Part shown: piece after piece, positions 30,469 to 33,187 of the stretch
Numbering within the stretch: position 1 is the stretch's first letter
How the letters are laid out: each line of letters begins with the position of its first letter
Origin: an uncultured Novosphingobium sp.
GTDB taxonomy: Bacteria; Pseudomonadota; Alphaproteobacteria; Sphingomonadales; Sphingomonadaceae
Length of the DNA stretch: 33,187 nt
NCBI GenBank assembly: GCA_937996535.1
Contig: CALKVF010000099.1
Span: 1 to 33,187, forward strand
Direction: 5' to 3'
Made by a program: the position numbers and the translations under genes
Notes under the pieces: generated by a model
Databases searched by the model: none
The model's input: only the letters and a program-made list of their open reading frames with translations
What the model was told of the DNA's origin: nothing

Positions 30469-31293
30469 ATGGATATGCAGACCCGCTCGCTTGATTCGGC
30501 CACCGCTGGCGCCGACCTCCCGCTGATGCTGCCGGGGCGCCCGCCGGCGCGCTATGATTTTCCGAAGGCCTGGCGGCACTTCAAGGAACTGATCAAGGAC
30601 AAGGAAAACACCGCCGAAGTCGCCCCGATCTTCGAGGCGCTGCCCTGGCGCGGGGTGTACGATGCGGCCTTGGCGTTCCTCAAGAGCGAGCGCGGGCAGG
30701 CGATCCGCAAGAGCGAGCCTTCGCTGGTGGCGCTGCTCGATGATCATGCCGCGCTGCGCAAGCTGCCCGAGGGCAGTCTCGCCCATGTCTATTGCGACTT
30801 CATGGAGCGCGAGGGCCTCTCGGCGCAGGGGCTGGTCGACGAACTCAACCGGTATCGCCGGCCCGACCAGTATTTCGACGATCAGGTCGATTGGTATTTC
30901 TCGCGGATGCGCGACACCCACGATCTGCTCCACGTGCTGTCGGGCTTTGGCCGCGATGCACTGGGCGAACAGTGCGTTCTGGCCTTCACCTATGGCCAGC
31001 AGCCGGCGCTGGCGCATCTGTTCCTGGGCTATGCCGGGGCGTTTGAAATTGCCAAGCGCGGCACGGTGAAGGTGCCGGTGTTCCGCGCGGTGCGCGAAGC
31101 GCAGAAGCTGGGCACGGCCTGTCCGCGGCTGGTCGAAATGCCGATCCGCGATCTGCTGGCGATGCAGTATGACGAGGCGCGCCGGTTCCTCGGGATTACC
31201 GATCCCCACTATTACCGCGAGGCTCATGCCAAGTGGCGCGCGGCCGGGATCGATCCCTACGATCTGCTTCCGCCGGAGCAAAAGGCCGCCTGA
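30469..31293 (+). CDS. Coq4-family ubiquinone biosynthesis protein
   Basis: A 274-residue COQ4 homologue. The family signature HDxxHx11E is exact: HDLLHVLSGFGRDALGE (His151, Asp152, His155, Glu167), a metal-binding motif. Eukaryotic COQ4 takes part in C1 oxidative decarboxylation during coenzyme Q synthesis and organises the CoQ complex; bacterial homologues in alphaproteobacteria are presumed to act likewise at the inner membrane. The N-terminus (about 1-30) lacks a signal peptide. The ATG at 30469 is the first of two (the second is at 30475) and sits right after a promoter, with no Shine-Dalgarno. The gene stands alone, divergent from a ferric-reductase-like gene that may also deal with quinol. 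Confidence 0.92.
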   Translation: MDMQTRSLDSATAGADLPLMLPGRPPARYDFPKAWRHFKELIKDKENTAEVAPIFEALPWRGVYDAALAFLKSERGQAIRKSEPSLVALLDDHAALRKLPEGSLAHVYCDFMEREGLSAQGLVDELNRYRRPDQYFDDQVDWYFSRMRDTHDLLHVLSGFGRDALGEQCVLAFTYGQQPALAHLFLGYAGAFEIAKRGTVKVPVFRAVREAQKLGTACPRLVEMPIRDLLAMQYDEARRFLGITDPHYYREAHAKWRAAGIDPYDLLPPEQKAA

Positions 31294-31305
31294 GCCAGCC
31301 AGCCG

Positions 31306-31716
31306 TCAGCGCAGTTCCTTGCGGATCACCAGCTTGAGCGCGGACCACACTTCGTCGACCGCGCAGACCTTGGTGTCGACCAGCCCCAGCGGCAGCGCGA
31401 CCGCGCGGACCGTGTCCTCGGTGATGTCGGTGGCGACCTTCGCGGCCTGCTTGGGCCAGCTGACCCAGATCTGCCCATCGGCGCTGACCTGATCGCGCAG
31501 TAGCGCAAGGCGCGCTTCGAGCACTGTGCGTTCGGTAACGAACAGGTGCGCGGCATCCATGCCCTGCGCCGGATCGGCCACCGGGATCAGTTCGAGCGCA
31601 TATTCGTCGATCTCGTCGAGCACGCTTTCGGGCATGGCTTCGAACCAGACCCGCTGTCCGTCCCGGAGGTTGAGCTTCTTGGCCAGCGGCGTGCCGGAAT
31701 ATCCGGCCTCGCTCAC
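31306..31716 (-). CDS. DUF3052 family protein
   Basis: A 136-residue protein of unknown function. The ends are typical of DUF3052: SGTPLAKKLNLRDGQRV at the start (7-23), and VSWPKQAAKVATDITEDTVR, then LGLVDTKVCAVDEVWSALKLVIRKELR at the end. The fold is probably a small Rossmann-like domain, and it is cytoplasmic. It starts with GTG at 31716, overlapping the purL stop by four bases (GTGA on the minus strand), so it is likely translated by re-initiation after purL. It faces coq4 across 12 bases. Linkage to purine synthesis is by position only. Confidence 0.88.
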   Translation of the reverse strand: MSEAGYSGTPLAKKLNLRDGQRVWFEAMPESVLDEIDEYALELIPVADPAQGMDAAHLFVTERTVLEARLALLRDQVSADGQIWVSWPKQAAKVATDITEDTVRAVALPLGLVDTKVCAVDEVWSALKLVIRKELR

Positions 31717-33187
31717 GCTTCCATCCAGTCGCGGAAGAAGGCCTCGTTGGCTTCGCGCAGGGTAGCGAGTTCGACCGAGAAGCCCGGGCCCTTGATCGCC
31801 GTGCCACCGGTGGTGCCGATGCGGATCATCGGGATGCCGGCGGCCTGGATCTGATCGGCCACGGCGCTGGTCACGACATAGCGCGACTGGTCTTCGCCAA
31901 ACGCAGTGAAGTGATCGCCGATCTCTTCGACCGTGCAGCCGATCCCGCCCTTGAGCGCCATTTCGGCGAGCGCCACCAGCAGCCCGCCATCGGACACGTC
32001 ATGCACGGCCGTAACCTTGCCTTCGTCGACCAGCTTGCGGACGAATTCGCCGTGGGCGCGCTCCTTGGCCAGATCGACCGGCGGGGGCGTGCCGTCTTCG
32101 CGGCCGTGAATTTCGCGCAGCCACAGCGACTGGCCGAGGTGGCCGTTGGTGAAGCCGATCACGAACACGGCTTCGCTTTCGGCCTTGAAGCCGATGGTCG
32201 CCATCTTGGAATGGTCCGCCATCAGGCCGACGCCGCCGATCGCCGGGGTCGGCAGGATCGCCGAGCCGCCGCCGGTGGCCTTGCTCTCGTTGTAGAGGCT
32301 GACGTTGCCCGAAACGATCGGATAGTCGAGCGCGCGGCAGGCATCGCCCATGCCTTCGAGGCAGCCGACGATCTGGGCCATGATGACGGGGCGCTGCGGG
32401 TTGGCGAAGTTGAGGCAGTTGGTGATCGCCAGCGGGGTCGCGCCGACCGCGCTGATGTTGCGATAGGTTTCGGCCACGGCCTGCTTGCCGCCTTCGTAGG
32501 GATCGGCAAAGCAATAGCGCGGCGAACAGTCGGTGCTCATCGCCAGCGCCTTCTGGGTGCCGTGGACGCGCACCACGGCGGCATCGCCACCGCTCTTCTG
32601 CAAGGTGTCGGCGCCAACCTGGCTGTCATACTGTTCGTAGATCCAGCGGCGGCTGGCGAGATCCGCGCAGCCCATCAGCTTGACCAGATCCGCGCCCAGA
32701 TCCTTGGATACCGGAACATCGCCCAGCGGCTGGACATTGGCCCACGCGGCATAGTCTTCGCGGCTGGCGGCCGGACGATCATAGAGCGGGGCATCTTCGG
32801 CGAGCGGGCCGAGCGGAATGTCGCAGACGGTTTCGCCCTGCCAGGTCAGCACCATGTGGCCGGTATCGGTCACTTCGCCGATCACCGCGAAATCGAGTTC
32901 CCACTTCTTGAAGATCGCTTCGGCCATCGGCTCCTTGCCGGGCTTGAGCACCATCAACATGCGTTCCTGCGATTCGGACAGCATCATTTCGTAAGGGGTC
33001 ATGCCCTCTTCGCGGCACGGCACCTTGTCCATGTCGAGAATGATGCCGGCCTTGCCGTTGGTCGCCATTTCGACCGAGGACGAGGTCAGGCCTGCCGCGC
33101 CCATGTCCTGGATCGCCACGATCGCATCGGTCGCCATCAGTTCGAGGCAGGCCTCGATCAGCAGCTTTTCGGTGAACGGATCGCCGA
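31713..33187 (-). CDS. purL: Phosphoribosylformylglycinamidine synthase subunit PurL (N-terminus outside window)
   Basis: The large subunit of FGAM synthase, which uses ATP and ammonia from PurQ in the fourth step of purine synthesis. About 490 residues of an expected 730 or so are visible; the N-terminal third lies beyond the right edge, and the frame is open to position 33187. Visible blocks are GDPFTEKLLIEACLEL at the edge, IQDMGAAGLTSSSVEMA, MLSESQERMLMV, NCLNFANPQRP, IVSGNVSLYNES, LPTPAIGGVGLM and VHDVSDGGLLVALAEMA. These are standard PurL motifs of the small (PurL/PurQ/PurS) form. An internal ATG at 33137 is not the start. The stop overlaps the DUF3052 start. Confidence 0.96.
   Translation of the reverse strand, partial: GDPFTEKLLIEACLELMATDAIVAIQDMGAAGLTSSSVEMATNGKAGIILDMDKVPCREEGMTPYEMMLSESQERMLMVLKPGKEPMAEAIFKKWELDFAVIGEVTDTGHMVLTWQGETVCDIPLGPLAEDAPLYDRPAASREDYAAWANVQPLGDVPVSKDLGADLVKLMGCADLASRRWIYEQYDSQVGADTLQKSGGDAAVVRVHGTQKALAMSTDCSPRYCFADPYEGGKQAVAETYRNISAVGATPLAITNCLNFANPQRPVIMAQIVGCLEGMGDACRALDYPIVSGNVSLYNESKATGGGSAILPTPAIGGVGLMADHSKMATIGFKAESEAVFVIGFTNGHLGQSLWLREIHGREDGTPPPVDLAKERAHGEFVRKLVDEGKVTAVHDVSDGGLLVALAEMALKGGIGCTVEEIGDHFTAFGEDQSRYVVTSAVADQIQAAGIPMIRIGTTGGTAIKGPGFSVELATLREANEAFFRDWMEA

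Noticed and set aside
1..33187. CRISPR arrays, insertion sequences, prophage or attachment sites
   Set aside because: No direct repeat arrays, transposase or integrase genes were seen, and the tRNA-Glu is not followed within the window by any island-type gene.

Overview
This is a GC-rich, densely packed chromosomal segment. It looks alphaproteobacterial, most probably from a sphingomonad (Novosphingobium/Sphingomonas-like). The reasons are a COQ4-type ubiquinone protein, a DUF3052 gene fused translationally to purL, miaA next to ilvBNC, and a large GH18-deacetylase-GT2 fusion. The taxon is inferred from gene content, not from a marker search. I see no insertion sequence, integrase, CRISPR array, rRNA or phage gene. 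No gene-free stretch exceeds 300 bases; the longest gap is the leuA leader region (about 19965-20236).

Region 1 (1-9508). The 5' part of a tRNA-Glu(UUC) with its promoter, then recJ, both on the minus strand. On the plus strand come a secreted protein of unknown function, a short flavodoxin-like protein, and two overlapping genes: an unknown protein and an AHH/HNH-type nuclease. On the minus strand follow a nitronate monooxygenase and a 1103-residue envelope polysaccharide enzyme (GH18-like + NodB deacetylase + GT2).

Region 2 (9590-18241). A catabolic gene cluster is arranged around a TetR-family regulator. Leftward run tetR, a COG3618-type lactonase/amidohydrolase and an iron-type alcohol dehydrogenase. 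Rightward run an APH-like phosphotransferase, an SDR, an ACAD10/11-like acyl-CoA dehydrogenase, an acyl-CoA synthetase and a zinc alcohol dehydrogenase. The kinase/SDR/ACAD/CoA-ligase set matches the logic of the Pseudomonas levulinate (Lva) pathway. There a 4-hydroxyacyl-CoA is phosphorylated, and an ACAD-like enzyme then removes the phosphate. Adding a lactonase-type hydrolase suggests gamma-lactone or 4-hydroxyacid catabolism. This is the most interesting system in the window. Both divergent promoters seem to share one palindrome, whose arms are the two -35 boxes.

Region 3 (18249-24413). leuA (minus) has a bidirectional-looking hairpin terminator at its 3' end and, upstream, a previously unlisted 16-residue Leu-rich leader peptide with competing RNA pairings. 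Divergent from it is a four-gene run: serine beta-lactamase-fold hydrolase, hotdog thioesterase, epoxide hydrolase and amino-acid permease.

Region 4 (24396-33187). The branched-chain amino acid operon ilvB-ilvN-ilvC lies downstream of miaA on the minus strand, with a promoter inside the end of miaA and a terminator after ilvC. serB diverges from miaA with overlapping start codons. Then come a ferric-reductase-like membrane protein, coq4 (probably leaderless), a DUF3052 gene and the C-terminal two thirds of purL, which runs off the right edge.
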